In this document: one piece after another, positions 21,301 through 28,959 of the stretch
How the letters are laid out: every line of letters begins with the position of its first letter
Position numbering within the stretch: position 1 is the stretch's first letter
Assembly (NCBI GenBank): GCA_014268975.2
Contig: CP077096.1
Coordinates: forward strand, 305,001 to 369,000
Length of the DNA: 64,000 nt
Direction: 5' to 3'
From: Pseudomonas wayambapalatensis
Lineage (GTDB): Bacteria; Pseudomonadota; Gammaproteobacteria; Pseudomonadales; Pseudomonadaceae
Notes under the pieces: model-generated
Told to the model about the DNA's origin: nothing
The model's input: only the letters and a program-made list of their open reading frames with translations
The model's database searches: none
Position numbers and translations under genes: made by a program

Positions 21301-24300
21301 GTCAGTGATCTGAACAGTGGCGGAGCCACCCAGCTCCAGATTCTCGAAGGTCTTGCCTGGGACGGTTGCATCGCTGATGCCAACGGTGAGCGAACCCGAG
21401 TCTTTGAAGACGTCATCGCCCTGAGCTGGAGCTTTGTACTCAACCTGGGTTTGGCCCGCAGCGATGGTGACTTTGTCGCCGTTGCTCAAGGTGACAGTCA
21501 GCGGACGATCCAGCGGCTGGTTCACTTTTACGGTGAACGACGGCTGCTGATCTTCGGTGACATTGCCGTTGCTGACGATGGTGACGGAGACCTTGTCGCC
21601 TTCGTTGCCGGTGCCTGGAGTACCAGTGCCTGGCTCATCGGTGACGTCAGTTTTCACTTCGCCCTGACCCAGAGTCAGTTTCTCGAAGTTATCCGCGCCA
21701 GTGACGCCTTCGAGTTTGTTGACGATAGAAGGCTGACCGCCGACGTACACGTCGTCCGGTGCGTGGATGGTGATGGTGCCGGTGGCACTGCCTGCCGGAA
21801 CGGTGACTTTGGTGCCGTCGCTGAGCGTGAACACCAAGCCGTTATGGCCAGTAACCGACAGACCTTGGGCGTTGGTCAGCGTGACGGTATAGGTGATATC
21901 GCCGCCTTCGCTGACGGTCGTTTTGTCTGCAGTCAGGGTGGCGACCACTTCACTTTCGGTGTCAGCGATCTGAACAGTTGCCGAACCACCGAGCTCGAGG
22001 TTTTCGAAGGTCTTGCCCGGAACGGTGGCATCGGTGATGCCAACAGTCAGAGAACCCGAATCCTTGAAGACGTCATCGCCTTGGGCTGGGGCTTTGTACT
22101 CAACTTGGGTCTGGCCGGCAGCGATGGTGACCTTGTCGCCATTGCTCAAGGTGACGGTCAGCGGACGGTCCAGTGGCTGGTTCACTTTGACGGTGAACGA
22201 CGGCTGCTGATCTTCGGTGACATTGCCATTGCTGATGATGGTGACGGAAACCTTGTCACCCTCGTTGCCAGTACCCGGAGTGCCAGTGCCTGGCTCGTCT
22301 GTCACCGTGGTGGTGACGGTACCGTCACCCAGCGTCAGTTTCTCGAAGTTATCCGCGCCGGTAACACCTTCCAGCTTGTTGATGATCGATGGCTGACCGC
22401 CAACGTACACGTCGTCCGGCGCATGGATGGTGATGGTGCCGGTGGCACTGCCAGCCGGAACGGTCACTTTGGTGCCGTCGCTGAGCGTGAATACCAGGCC
22501 GTTATGGCCGGTAACCGACAGACCTTGGGCGTTGGTCAGGGTAACGGTGTAAGTGATCTCGCCGCCTTCGGACACGGTGGTCTTGTCAGCGGTCAGGGTT
22601 GCGACGACTTCGCTTTCGGTATCGGCGATCTGCACGGTGGCCGAACCACCGAGCTCGAGGTTTTCGAAGGTCTTGCCCGGTACGGTGGCATCGGTGATGC
22701 CAACAGTCAGAGAACCCGAGTCTTTGAAGACATCATCGCCCTGGGCCGGTGCCTTGTATTCAACTTGGGTCTGGCCCGCAGCGATGGTGACCTTGTCGCC
22801 ATTGCTCAAGGTGACGGTCAGCGGACGATCCAACGGCTGGTTCACTTTGACAGTGAACGACGGCTGCTGATCTTCGGTAACGTTGCCATTGCTGACGATG
22901 GTGACGGAAACCTTGTCGCCTTCGTTGCCGGTGCCCGGAGTGCCAGTGCCCGGCTCATCGGTGACGGAGGTGGTGACAGTGTTGCTGCCGAGGGTCAGTT
23001 TCTCGAAGTTATCCGCGCCGGTAACACCTTCCAGCTTGTTGATGATCGATGGCTGACCGCCAACGTACACGTCGTCCGGCGCATGGATGGTGATAGTGCC
23101 GGTGGCACTGCCCGCTGGAACGGTGACTTTGGTGCCATCCGAAAGAGTGAAGGTCAGACCGCCGTGACCCTTGACGTCAAGGCCTTGGGCGTTGGTCAGG
23201 GTGACGGTGTAGGTGACCTCACCGCCTTCAGATACGGTGGTTTTGTCAGCAGTCAGGGTCGCGACAACTTCACTTTCGGTGTCAGCGATCTGAACAGTGG
23301 CCGAGCCACCCAGCTCGAGGTTTTCGAAGGTCTTACCCGGAACGGTGGCATCGGTGATGCCGACAGTCAGAGAACCCGAATCCTTGAAGACGTCATCACC
23401 TTGTGCAGGTGCCTTGTACTCGACTTGAGTCTGGCCTGCGGCGATGGTGACCTTGTCGCCATTGCTCAGAGTGACGGTGAGCGGACGGTCCAGTGGCTGG
23501 TTCACTTTGACAGTGAACGACGGCTGCTGATCTTCGGTGACATTGCCGTTGCTAACGATGGTGACGGAGACCTTGTCGCCTTCGTTGCCGGTACCCGGAG
23601 TGCCAGTACCCGGTTCGTCTGTCACTGTGGTGGTGACGGAATTGTCGCCGAGGGTCAGTTTCTCGAAGTTATCCGCGCCGGTAACACCTTCCAGCTTGTT
23701 GATGATCGATGGCTGACCGCCAACGTACACGTCGTCCGGCGCATGGATGGTGATAGTGCCGGTGGCACTGCCCGCTGGAACGGTGACTTTGGTGCCATCC
23801 GAAAGAGTGAAGGTCAGGCCGCCGTGGCCTTTGACATCCAGACCTTGGGCGTTGGTCAGGGTAACGGTGTAAGTGATCTCGCCGCCTTCGGACACGGTGG
23901 TCTTGTCAGCGGTGAGAGTTGCGACAACTTCGCTTTCGGTGTCGGCGATTTGAACAGTCGCCGAGCCACCCAGTTCGAGGTTTTCGAAAGTCTTGCCCGG
24001 TACGGTGGCATCGGTGATGCCGACAGTGAGCGAACCGGAATCCTTGAAGACGTCATCACCTTGTGCCGGTGCCTTGTACTCAACCTGAGTCTGGCCGGCC
24101 GCGATGGTGACTTTGTCGCCATTGCTCAAGGTAACGGTCAGCGGACGATCCAACGGCTGGTTCACTTTGACAGTGAACGACGGCTGCTGATCTTCAGTTA
24201 CGTTGCCGTTGCTGACGATGGTGACAGAGACTTTGTCGCCTTCGTTGCCGGTGCCCGGAGTGCCAGTACCTGGTTCGTCTGTCACTGTGGTGGTGACGGA

Positions 24301-27300
24301 ATTGTCGCCGAGGGTCAGTTTCTCGAAGTTATCACCACCGGTGACCGATTCGATCTTGTTGACGATGTTTGGCTGACCGCCGACGTAGACGTCGTCAGGG
24401 GCATGGATGGTGATGGTGCCGGTAGCGCTGCCTGCCGGAACGGTGACTTTGGTGCCGTCGCTGAGCGTGAACACCAAGCCGTTATGGCCGGTAACCGACA
24501 GACCTTGGGCGTTGGTCAGAGTAACGGTGTAAGTGATCTCGCCGCCTTCGGACACAGTGGTCTTGTCAGCGGTCAGAGTCGCGATCACTTCACTTTCGGT
24601 ATCAGCAATCTGAACGGTAGCCGAGCCGCCGAGCTCGAGATTTTCGAAAGTCTTACCTGGAACACTGGCGTCGCTGATCCCAATGGTGAGCGACCCGGAA
24701 TCCTTGAAGACGTCATCGCCCTGGGCTGGCGCCTTGTATTCGACCTGCGTCTGGCCCGCGGCGATGGTGACCTTGTCACCATTGCTCAGGGTGACGGTGA
24801 GCGGACGATCCAGCGGCTGGTTCACTTTGACGGTGAACGACGGCTGCTGGGCTTCGTTCACATCGCCATTGCTGACGATGGTGACCGAGACCTTGTCGCC
24901 TTCGTTGCCAGTGCCCGGAGTGCCAGTGCCAGGCTCGTCAGTCACGGTGGTGGTGACGGTGCCGTCACCCAGCGTCAGTTTCTCGAAGTTATCTGCGCCA
25001 GTGACCGACTCCAGTTTGTTCACGATCGATGGCTGACCGCCAACGTACACGTCGTCCGGTGCGTGGATGGTGATAGTGCCGGTGGCGCTGCCAGCCGGAA
25101 CGGTCACTTTGGTGCCATCCGAAAGAGTGAAGGTCAGACCACCGTGGCCTTTGACATCCAGACCTTGGGCGTTGGTCAGGGTAACGGTGTAAGTGATCTC
25201 GCCGCCTTCGCTGACAGTGGTTTTGTCTGCAGTCAGGGTGGCGACAACTTCACTTTCGGTATCGGCGATCTGAACGGTGGCCGAACCACCGAGCTCCAGG
25301 TTTTCGAAGGTCTTGCCCGGAACGGTGGCGTCACTGATGCCCACGGTTAGGGAGCCCGAGTCTTTGAAGACATCATCGCCCTGGGCCGGTGCCTTGTATT
25401 CAACTTGGGTTTGGCCCGCAGCGATGGTGACCTTGTCGCCATTGCTCAGGGTAACGGTGAGCGGACGATCCAGCGGCTGGTTCACTTTGACAGTGAACGA
25501 CGGCTGATGATCTTCGGTGACATTGCCGTTGCTAACGATGGTGACGGAGACCTTGTCGCCTTCGTTACCGGTGCCCGGAGTACCAGTGCCTGGCTCATCG
25601 GTGACGTCAGTTTTCACTTCGCCCTGACCCAGAGTCAGTTTCTCGAAGTTATCCGCGCCGGTAACACCTTCCAGCTTGTTGATGATCGATGGCTGACCGC
25701 CAACGTACACGTCGTCCGGCGCATGGATGGTGATAGTGCCGGTGGCGCTGCCAGCCGGAACGGTGACTTTGGTGCCGTCGCTGAGGGTGAAGACCAGGCC
25801 GTTATGGCCAGTAACCGACAGACCTTGGGCATTGGTCAGGGTAACGGTGTAGGTGACCTCACCGCCTTCAGATACGGTGGTTTTGTCAGCAGTCAGGGTC
25901 GCGACAACTTCACTTTCGGTGTCAGAGATCTGAACAGTGGCCGAGCCGCCGAGCTCCAGGTTTTCGAAAGTTTTACCTGGTACGGAAGCGTCGGAAATAC
26001 CAACGGTAAGGGAGCCCGAGTCTTTGAAGACGTCATCACCTTGGGCTGGAGCCTTGTACTCAACCTGCGTCTGGCCTGCAGCGATGGTGACCTTGTCGCC
26101 ATTGCTCAGGGTGACAGTCAGCGGACGATCCAGTGGCTGATTCACTTTGACAGTGAACGACGGCTGCTGATCTTCGGTGACATTGCCATTGCTGACGATG
26201 GTGACCGAAACCTTGTCGCCTTCGTTGCCAGTACCCGGAGTGCCAGTGCCCGGCTCATCGGTGACATCGGTTTTCACTTCGCCCTGACCCAGAGTCAGTT
26301 TTTCGAAGTTATCGGCACCAGTGACTGATTCCAGCTTGTTGATAATCGACGGCTGACCGCCGACGTACACGTCGTCCGGTGCGTGGATGGTGATGGTGCC
26401 GGTAGCGCTGCCAGCCGGAACGGTCACTTTGGTGCCGTCGCTGAGGGTGAAGACCAGGCCGTTATGGCCAGTAACCGACAGACCTTGGGCATTGGTCAGG
26501 GTAACGGTATAGGTGATCTCACCGCCTTCGCTGACGGTGGTTTTGTCAGCAGTCAGGGTGGCGACAACCTCACTTTCGGTGTCGGCAATCTGAACAGTGG
26601 CGGAGCTTCCCAGCTCGAGGTTTTCGAAGGTTTTTCCTGGAACACTGGCATCGGTCACGCCAATGGTGAGCGAACCGGAATCCTTGAAGACGTCATCGCC
26701 TTGAGCTGGAGCCTTGTACTCAACCTGCGTCTGGCCCGCAGCGATGGTGACCTTGTCGCCATTGCTCAAAGTAACGGTCAGCGGACGATCCAGCGGCTGG
26801 TTCACTTTGACGGTGAACGATGGCTGCTGATCTTCGGTAACGTTGCCATTGCTGACGATGGTGACCGAAACCTTGTCCCCTTCGTTGCCAGTGCCGGGAG
26901 TACCAGTGCCTGGCTCATCGGTGACGTCAGTTTTCACTTCGCCCTGACCCAAGGTCAGTTTTTCGAAGTTATCCGCACCAGTGACACCTTCCAGCTTGTT
27001 CACGATCGACGGCTGGCCGCCAACATAGACGTCGTCCGGAGCAGTGATAGTGACCGTGCCGGTAGCACTGCCCGCCGGGATGGTGACTTTGGTGCCATCC
27101 GAAAGGGTGAAGGTCAGGCCGCCATGGCCAGTGACATCCAGGCCCTGACCATTGGTCAGGGTGACGGTGTAGGTGATCTGGCCGCCTTCGGACACGGTGG
27201 TCTTGTCGGCAGTCAGGGTCGCGACGACTTCGCTCTCGGTGTCGCTGATCTGGACGGTGGCCGCACCACCAAGCTTCAGATCCTCGAACGTCTTGCCCGG

Positions 27301-28959
27301 TACGCTGGCGTCGGTCACGCCCAGGGTCACGGAGCCCGCGTCCTTGAATACGTCGTCACCCTGCGCCGGCAGGCTGTAGGTGGCCTGGGTCTGGCCTGCG
27401 GTGATGGTAACTTTGTCGCCATTGCTCAGGGTCACGGTCAGGTCGTGGTCGAGCTTCTGGCTTACGGCGACAGTGAAGGTCGGCTGCTGGGCTTCAGTCA
27501 CGTTACCGTTGCTGGCAATGCTGACAGTCACGGTATCGATGCTGTCGCTGACCACGGTCTGTGCCGGGGTCGGGTTGGGCACCAGGTTCTCGAAGTTGCC
27601 GCCGGTGGCGCCGGTAATGGTGGTGCTGACCGTGCTGCCATTGACGAAGACGTCGTTGGCTGGGGTCTGGAAGTCGACCGAGCCACTGGTCTTGCCGGCT
27701 TCGACGGTGACGGTCTGGCCGTTGGACAGGGTGACGGTGACCGGCGTCTGTGCCGGGTTGGTCAAGGTTACGGTGTAGGTGATCACGCCGCCTTCGGTGA
27801 CGCTTGGCGAAGCGGTCAGGGTGGCGGTGGTGGTGTCGACCGAGTCGTTGATCACGGTCTGTGCCGGAGTCGGGTTCGGCACCAGGTTCTCGAAGTTGCC
27901 GCCGGTGGCGCCGGTGATGGTGGTGCTGACCGTGCTGCCATTGTTGTAGACGTCGTTGGGCGGGGTCTGGAAATCGACCGAGCCGCTGGACTTGCCAGCC
28001 TCGACGGTGATCGTCTGGCCGTTGGACAGGGTGACGGTGACCGGCGTCTGCGCCGGGTTGGTCAGGGTCACGGTGTAGGTGATCACGCCGCCTTCGGTGA
28101 CGCTTGGCGAAGCGGTCAGGGTGGCGGTGGTGGTATCGATCGTGTCGGTGATCTGGGTCACCGCAGGCGTCGGGTTCGGCGTAACGATCAGGCCATTGCC
28201 ACCGGTGGTACCGGTGATGGTGGTGGAAATCTGGCCACCATCGATGTAAGGCGTGTCATTGGCAGGAATGTTGACGTTGACCGAGCCGCTGGTCTGGCCA
28301 GCCGGAATCACGATCACCGCGCCGTTGGACAGTGTGACGGTCAGGTTGCTCTGCGGCGCCTGGCCAACCGTGGCGGTATAGACGATGACGCCGCCCGCTT
28401 CGCTGATCGAAGGGGTGGCGCTCAGGCTCAGGCCGGTTGGAATGGGATTGTTGTTGGTGGTGGTGTCGTTGTTGCTATCCAGCCCACCGACTTCTTCGTT
28501 TGCCAGGCCTGCGGCGAAGCCCAGGGGGCCGGTGGGGAAGCCGATGCTCGGGTCGACAACGCCTGCGGTTTCTTCCAGCAGCACGAAGCTGTGGCCACCA
28601 CCGACCGAACCACCACCTGCGGCAGCAGGGCCGGCAGCGGGCGCTTCCAGCTCGGTGGTCGGGTCGACGCCGGAGGCGATGGCCTGTTGCAGCTCTTCGA
28701 TCGAGGGTGCGGCCTGCGCAGTGGCCTGGGCCAGGTCGGTGCTGCTGTCGGGCGCATCGGCGCTCCATTGAGAGTCGCGGCCCAGATCGAGCATGCGACC
28801 GTCGGCCAATTCCAGGGTCACGGCGCCGCCCGGGCCGGTAAGGACTTCCTCGCCTGCGAACAGGCGGTCGCCTTCGATCAGCACGCGCTTGATGCCTTCC
28901 GGGGATACTGCGATGACTTGGCCAACAATGCTTTTGACGATGGCAACGACAGTGCTCAT
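12349..28959 (-). CDS. lapA: Giant RTX adhesin LapA
   Basis: About 5536 residues. The start is ATG 28959 with GGAGAG before it; an upstream in-frame start at 28983 lacks this. The N-terminal retention module (1-120) contains PAAG at 107-110, the expected LapG cleavage site at Ala108-Ala109. Next come three repeats of about 100 residues (about 175-470), then 18 repeats of exactly 220 residues (about 470-4430). These are Ig-like/Calx-beta-type folds bearing VSVTIVSNGNV and EVVATL. The C-terminal part has a Calx-beta repeat (about 4425-4540), a PA14-like sugar-binding domain (about 4680-4830), a von Willebrand A domain with MIDAS motif DTSGSMG near 5018, RTX nonapeptides such as GGxGNDxL (about 5357-5434) and a type I secretion signal. 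It anchors cells to surfaces and biofilm. Confidence 0.97.
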   Translation of the reverse strand: MSTVVAIVKSIVGQVIAVSPEGIKRVLIEGDRLFAGEEVLTGPGGAVTLELADGRMLDLGRDSQWSADAPDSSTDLAQATAQAAPSIEELQQAIASGVDPTTELEAPAAGPAAAGGGSVGGGHSFVLLEETAGVVDPSIGFPTGPLGFAAGLANEEVGGLDSNNDTTTNNNPIPTGLSLSATPSISEAGGVIVYTATVGQAPQSNLTVTLSNGAVIVIPAGQTSGSVNVNIPANDTPYIDGGQISTTITGTTGGNGLIVTPNPTPAVTQITDTIDTTTATLTASPSVTEGGVITYTVTLTNPAQTPVTVTLSNGQTITVEAGKSSGSVDFQTPPNDVYNNGSTVSTTITGATGGNFENLVPNPTPAQTVINDSVDTTTATLTASPSVTEGGVITYTVTLTNPAQTPVTVTLSNGQTVTVEAGKTSGSVDFQTPANDVFVNGSTVSTTITGATGGNFENLVPNPTPAQTVVSDSIDTVTVSIASNGNVTEAQQPTFTVAVSQKLDHDLTVTLSNGDKVTITAGQTQATYSLPAQGDDVFKDAGSVTLGVTDASVPGKTFEDLKLGGAATVQISDTESEVVATLTADKTTVSEGGQITYTVTLTNGQGLDVTGHGGLTFTLSDGTKVTIPAGSATGTVTITAPDDVYVGGQPSIVNKLEGVTGADNFEKLTLGQGEVKTDVTDEPGTGTPGTGNEGDKVSVTIVSNGNVTEDQQPSFTVKVNQPLDRPLTVTLSNGDKVTIAAGQTQVEYKAPAQGDDVFKDSGSLTIGVTDASVPGKTFENLELGSSATVQIADTESEVVATLTADKTTVSEGGEITYTVTLTNAQGLSVTGHNGLVFTLSDGTKVTVPAGSATGTITIHAPDDVYVGGQPSIINKLESVTGADNFEKLTLGQGEVKTDVTDEPGTGTPGTGNEGDKVSVTIVSNGNVTEDQQPSFTVKVNQPLDRPLTVTLSNGDKVTIAAGQTQVEYKAPAQGDDVFKDSGSLTVGISDASVPGKTFENLELGGSATVQISDTESEVVATLTADKTTVSEGGEVTYTVTLTNAQGLSVTGHNGLVFTLSDGTKVTVPAGSATGTITIHAPDDVYVGGQPSIINKLEGVTGADNFEKLTLGQGEVKTDVTDEPGTGTPGTGNEGDKVSVTIVSNGNVTEDHQPSFTVKVNQPLDRPLTVTLSNGDKVTIAAGQTQVEYKAPAQGDDVFKDSGSLTVGISDATVPGKTFENLELGGSATVQIADTESEVVATLTADKTTVSEGGEITYTVTLTNAQGLDVKGHGGLTFTLSDGTKVTVPAGSATGTITIHAPDDVYVGGQPSIVNKLESVTGADNFEKLTLGDGTVTTTVTDEPGTGTPGTGNEGDKVSVTIVSNGDVNEAQQPSFTVKVNQPLDRPLTVTLSNGDKVTIAAGQTQVEYKAPAQGDDVFKDSGSLTIGISDASVPGKTFENLELGGSATVQIADTESEVIATLTADKTTVSEGGEITYTVTLTNAQGLSVTGHNGLVFTLSDGTKVTVPAGSATGTITIHAPDDVYVGGQPNIVNKIESVTGGDNFEKLTLGDNSVTTTVTDEPGTGTPGTGNEGDKVSVTIVSNGNVTEDQQPSFTVKVNQPLDRPLTVTLSNGDKVTIAAGQTQVEYKAPAQGDDVFKDSGSLTVGITDATVPGKTFENLELGGSATVQIADTESEVVATLTADKTTVSEGGEITYTVTLTNAQGLDVKGHGGLTFTLSDGTKVTVPAGSATGTITIHAPDDVYVGGQPSIINKLEGVTGADNFEKLTLGDNSVTTTVTDEPGTGTPGTGNEGDKVSVTIVSNGNVTEDQQPSFTVKVNQPLDRPLTVTLSNGDKVTIAAGQTQVEYKAPAQGDDVFKDSGSLTVGITDATVPGKTFENLELGGSATVQIADTESEVVATLTADKTTVSEGGEVTYTVTLTNAQGLDVKGHGGLTFTLSDGTKVTVPAGSATGTITIHAPDDVYVGGQPSIINKLEGVTGADNFEKLTLGSNTVTTSVTDEPGTGTPGTGNEGDKVSVTIVSNGNVTEDQQPSFTVKVNQPLDRPLTVTLSNGDKVTIAAGQTQVEYKAPAQGDDVFKDSGSLTVGITDATVPGKTFENLELGGSATVQIADTESEVVATLTADKTTVSEGGEITYTVTLTNAQGLSVTGHNGLVFTLSDGTKVTVPAGSATGTITIHAPDDVYVGGQPSIINKLEGVTGADNFEKLTLGDGTVTTTVTDEPGTGTPGTGNEGDKVSVTIISNGNVTEDQQPSFTVKVNQPLDRPLTVTLSNGDKVTIAAGQTQVEYKAPAQGDDVFKDSGSLTVGITDATVPGKTFENLELGGSATVQIADTESEVVATLTADKTTVSEGGDITYTVTLTNAQGLSVTGHNGLVFTLSDGTKVTVPAGSATGTITIHAPDDVYVGGQPSIVNKLEGVTGADNFEKLTLGQGEVKTDVTDEPGTGTPGTGNEGDKVSVTIVSNGNVTEDQQPSFTVKVNQPLDRPLTVTLSNGDKVTIAAGQTQVEYKAPAQGDDVFKDSGSLTVGISDATVPGKTFENLELGGSATVQITDTESEVVATLTADKTTVSEGGEITYTVTLTNAQGLSVTGHNGLVFTLSDGTKVTVPAGSATGTITIHAPDDVYVGGQPAIVNKLEGVTGADNFEKLTLGQGEVKTDVTDEPGTGTPGTGNEGDKVSVTIVSNGNVTEDQQPSFTVKVNQPLDRPLTVTLSNGDKVTIAAGQTQVEYKAPAQGDDVFKDSGSLTVGISDATVPGKTFENLELGGSATVQIADTESEVVANLTADKTTVSEGGEITYTVTLTNAQGLSVTGHNGLVFTLSDGTKVTVPAGSATGTITIHAPDDVYVGGQPAIVNKLESVTGADNFEKLTLSQGEVKTDVTDEPGTGTPGTGNEGDKVSVTIVSNGNVTEDQQPSFTVKVNQPLDRPLTVTLSNGDKVTIAAGQTQVEYKAPAQGDDVFKDSGSLTVGISDATVPGKTFENLELGGSATVQIADTESEVVATLTADKTTVSEGGEITYTVTLTNAQGLDVKGHGGLTFTLSDGTKVTVPAGSATGTITIHAPDDVYVGGQPAIVNKLEGVIGADNFEKLTLGDNTVTTTVTDEPGTGTPGTGNEGDKVSVTIVSNGNVTEDQQPSFTVKVNQPLDRPLTVTLSNGDKVTIAAGQTQVEYKAPAQGDDVFKDSGSLTVGISDATVPGKTFENLELGGSATVQIADTISEVVATLSADKTTVSEGGQVTYTVTLTNAQGLSVTGHGGLVFTLSDGTKVTVPAGSATGTFTITAKDDVYVGGQPNIVNKIESVTGGDNFEKLTLGDNTVTTTVTDEPGTGTPGTGNEGDKVSVTIVSNGNVTEDQQPSFTVKVNQPLDRPLTVTLSNGDKVTIAAGQTQVEYKAPAQGDDVFKDSGSLTVGITDATVPGKTFENLELGGSATVQIADTESEVVATLTADKTTVSEGGEITYTVTLTNAQGLDVKGHGGLTFTLSDGTKVTVPAGSATGTITIHAPDDVYVGGQPSIVNKLESVTGADNFEKLTLSQGEVKTDVTDEPGTGTPGTGNEGDKVSVTIVSNGNVTEDQQPSFTVKVNQPLDRPLTVTLSNGDKVTIAAGQTQVEYKAPAQGDDVFKDSGSLTVGISDATVPGKTFENLELGGSATVQIADTISEVVATLSADKTTVSEGGQVTYTVTLTNAQGLSVTGHNGLVFTLSDGTKVTVPAGSATGTFTITAKDDVYVGGQPNIVNKIESVTGGDNFEKLTLGSNTVTTSVTDEPGTGTPGAGNQGDKVSVTIVSNGDVNEAQQPSFTVKVNQPLDRPLTVTLSNGDKVTIAAGQTQVEYKAPAQGDDVFKDSGSLTVGISDATVPGKTFENLELGGSATVQITDTISEVVATLSADKTTVTEGGQVTYTVTLTNAQGLSVTGHNGLVFTLSDGTKVTVPAGSATGTFTITAKDDVYVGGQPNIVNKIESVTGGDNFEKLTLGSNTVTTSVTDEPGTGTPGAGNQGDKVSVTIVSNGDVNEAQQPSFTVKVNQPLDRPLTVTLSNGDKVTIAAGQTQVEYKAPAQGDDVFKDSGSLTVGISDATVPGKTFENLELGGSATVQITDTISEVVATLSADKTTVTEGGQVTYTVTLTNAQGLSVTGHNGLVFTLSDGTKVTVPAGSATGTFTITAKDDVYVGGQPNIVNKIESVTGGDNFEKLTLGSNTVTTSVTDEPGTGTPGAGNQGDKVSVTIVSNGDVNEAQQPSFTVKVNQPLDRPLTVTLSNGDKVTIAAGQTQVEYKAPAQGDDVFKDSGSLTVGISDATVPGKTFENLELGGSATVQITDTISEVVATLSADKTTVTEGGQVTYTVTLTNAQGLSVTGHSGLVFTLSDGTKVTVPAGSATGTFTITAKDDVYVGGQAPIVNKIESVTGGDNFEKLTLGSNTVTTTVTDEPSGQGDLTTVGISGDTSVTEGDTAHYTLTLTNPSKTEVTVTLSYSGTATNGQDYTGVVTVKIPAGSSTATFDIKTIDDQLVEGSENFTVQISGVSGGGFENLQVNPSKSSVTTTIIDNDHMPVSPGGAVTGTEDTDYVFQWGDFKVTDADGNTGLGVTISKLPDLGNLKFFNGTSWVDVSLNQTISQADIAAGKLKFVPLANQSGADGYGGSGVGNKQADYAQIKYKPNDGTNTGSEVTMKVDITPVADRPDLSIGNNNVNSIGLTKETWNSLNGLGNNGNGITGDQLKNVFANSGNASKSEQVTTVDTTATVTPGTGSKTSGLIYLEAGKTYTFSGTADDSLQIVIGGKNVASGTWGNASGAITGSYTPTTSGYYTLEIYNANQAGPGSLDINIKVGNGAVTDLNSSTIPMYPNLGAMTNAGLTVSELHGSNGQGYYDGYKLNEGRENGAPVKLVGINTNLTDTDGSETLSVKLSGIPAGSVISDNAGHSLTVGSSAVDVTGWNLGSLAIKPPTYYSGQFDVKVSSTSTESVGGSTATNEGTIKVTVYPQTYNTSNLTSEGDSFTGTDGNDIVVADVVGLHVVPGQNYNIAFIVDTSGSMGSSGVDAAKQSLESVFKTLAASVKGDQSGTVNILLVDFASQVKSSVSVTLNDAGLQTLLNALKTLNSNGGTNYEDAFKTTANWFQNLQNAGNTGSNQTFFVTDGKPTYYQTSERGNPTLGNTSTTLDSFLTANNWKPGNTISKYLDNTNYITIDSTGKLTVQTYSWGSWNVTTSGDVRAEGNGGYELSTRAGNGSDTTTATMNDSTAAFKLLSGLSQVEAIGLNSDIKTNDLKPFDTDGKPQTNIDPSKLAEAILGHTEVTQPGNDTVNGGDGNDIIFGDLVTFDSVAGTGVDAIRGYVANKLGVDAGDVDARAMHKYVTEHYTEFDISRSNDGNDTLMGGDGDDIIFGQGGDDYIDGGRGNDILLGGTGNDTLLGGEGNDILIGGAGNDVLIGGKGDDILIGGTGADTFVWKAGDLGNDVIKDFKATEGDRLDLRDLLQGEKASTIDNFLKITTVNGESTLQVSTEGKLNAAGGLANADVTIKLEGVNWSNTTINSLISGADPTIKIDNSNS
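12660..12900 (-). repeat. RTX calcium-binding nonapeptide repeats in LapA
   Basis: On the minus strand this codes for successive GGxGNDxLxG-type nonapeptides (GGDGDDIIFG, GGRGNDILLG, GGTGNDTLLG and others). RTX repeats fold on calcium outside the cell and precede the type I secretion signal. Confidence 0.9.
15681..27560 (-). repeat. 18 tandem 660-bp repeats in lapA
   Basis: Eighteen units of exactly 660 bases (220 codons), checked by the recurring segment at 16020, 16680, 17340 and so on to 27240 with no length variation. Sequence varies silently and in a few amino-acid blocks (NGNVTED or NGDVNEA; GHNGL or GHGGL; QGEVKTDV or DNTVTTTV). The three units nearest the C-terminal end of the repeat are almost identical at DNA level. 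Limits are given as 18 x 660; unit phase is arbitrary. Confidence 0.95.
15926..17793 (-). repeat. Stretch of near-perfect repeat identity in lapA
   Basis: Within this 1868-base stretch, every base I compared equals the base 660 positions further on. The first breaks are at 15925/16585 on one side and 17134/17794 on the other. This points to recent duplication or gene conversion of about 2.8 units. Confidence 0.85.
27541..28140 (-). repeat. Two 300-bp repeats near the LapA N terminus
   Basis: Two 300-base copies (27541-27840 and 27841-28140) encode TTATLTASPSVTEGGVITYT-type 100-residue domains. A more divergent third copy continues to about 28440. They differ in length from the 660-base main repeats. 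Confidence 0.85.

Noticed and set aside
12925..25350. A 4141-codon open frame on the plus strand, opposite lapA
   Set aside because: It is a shadow of the lapA repeats: the 660-base period is a multiple of three, so one stop-free unit makes all units stop-free. It has no ribosome site, and lapA has clear domains.
15681..27560. A CRISPR or satellite array
   Set aside because: The 660-base repeats are coding and have no spacers; they are protein domains of LapA.
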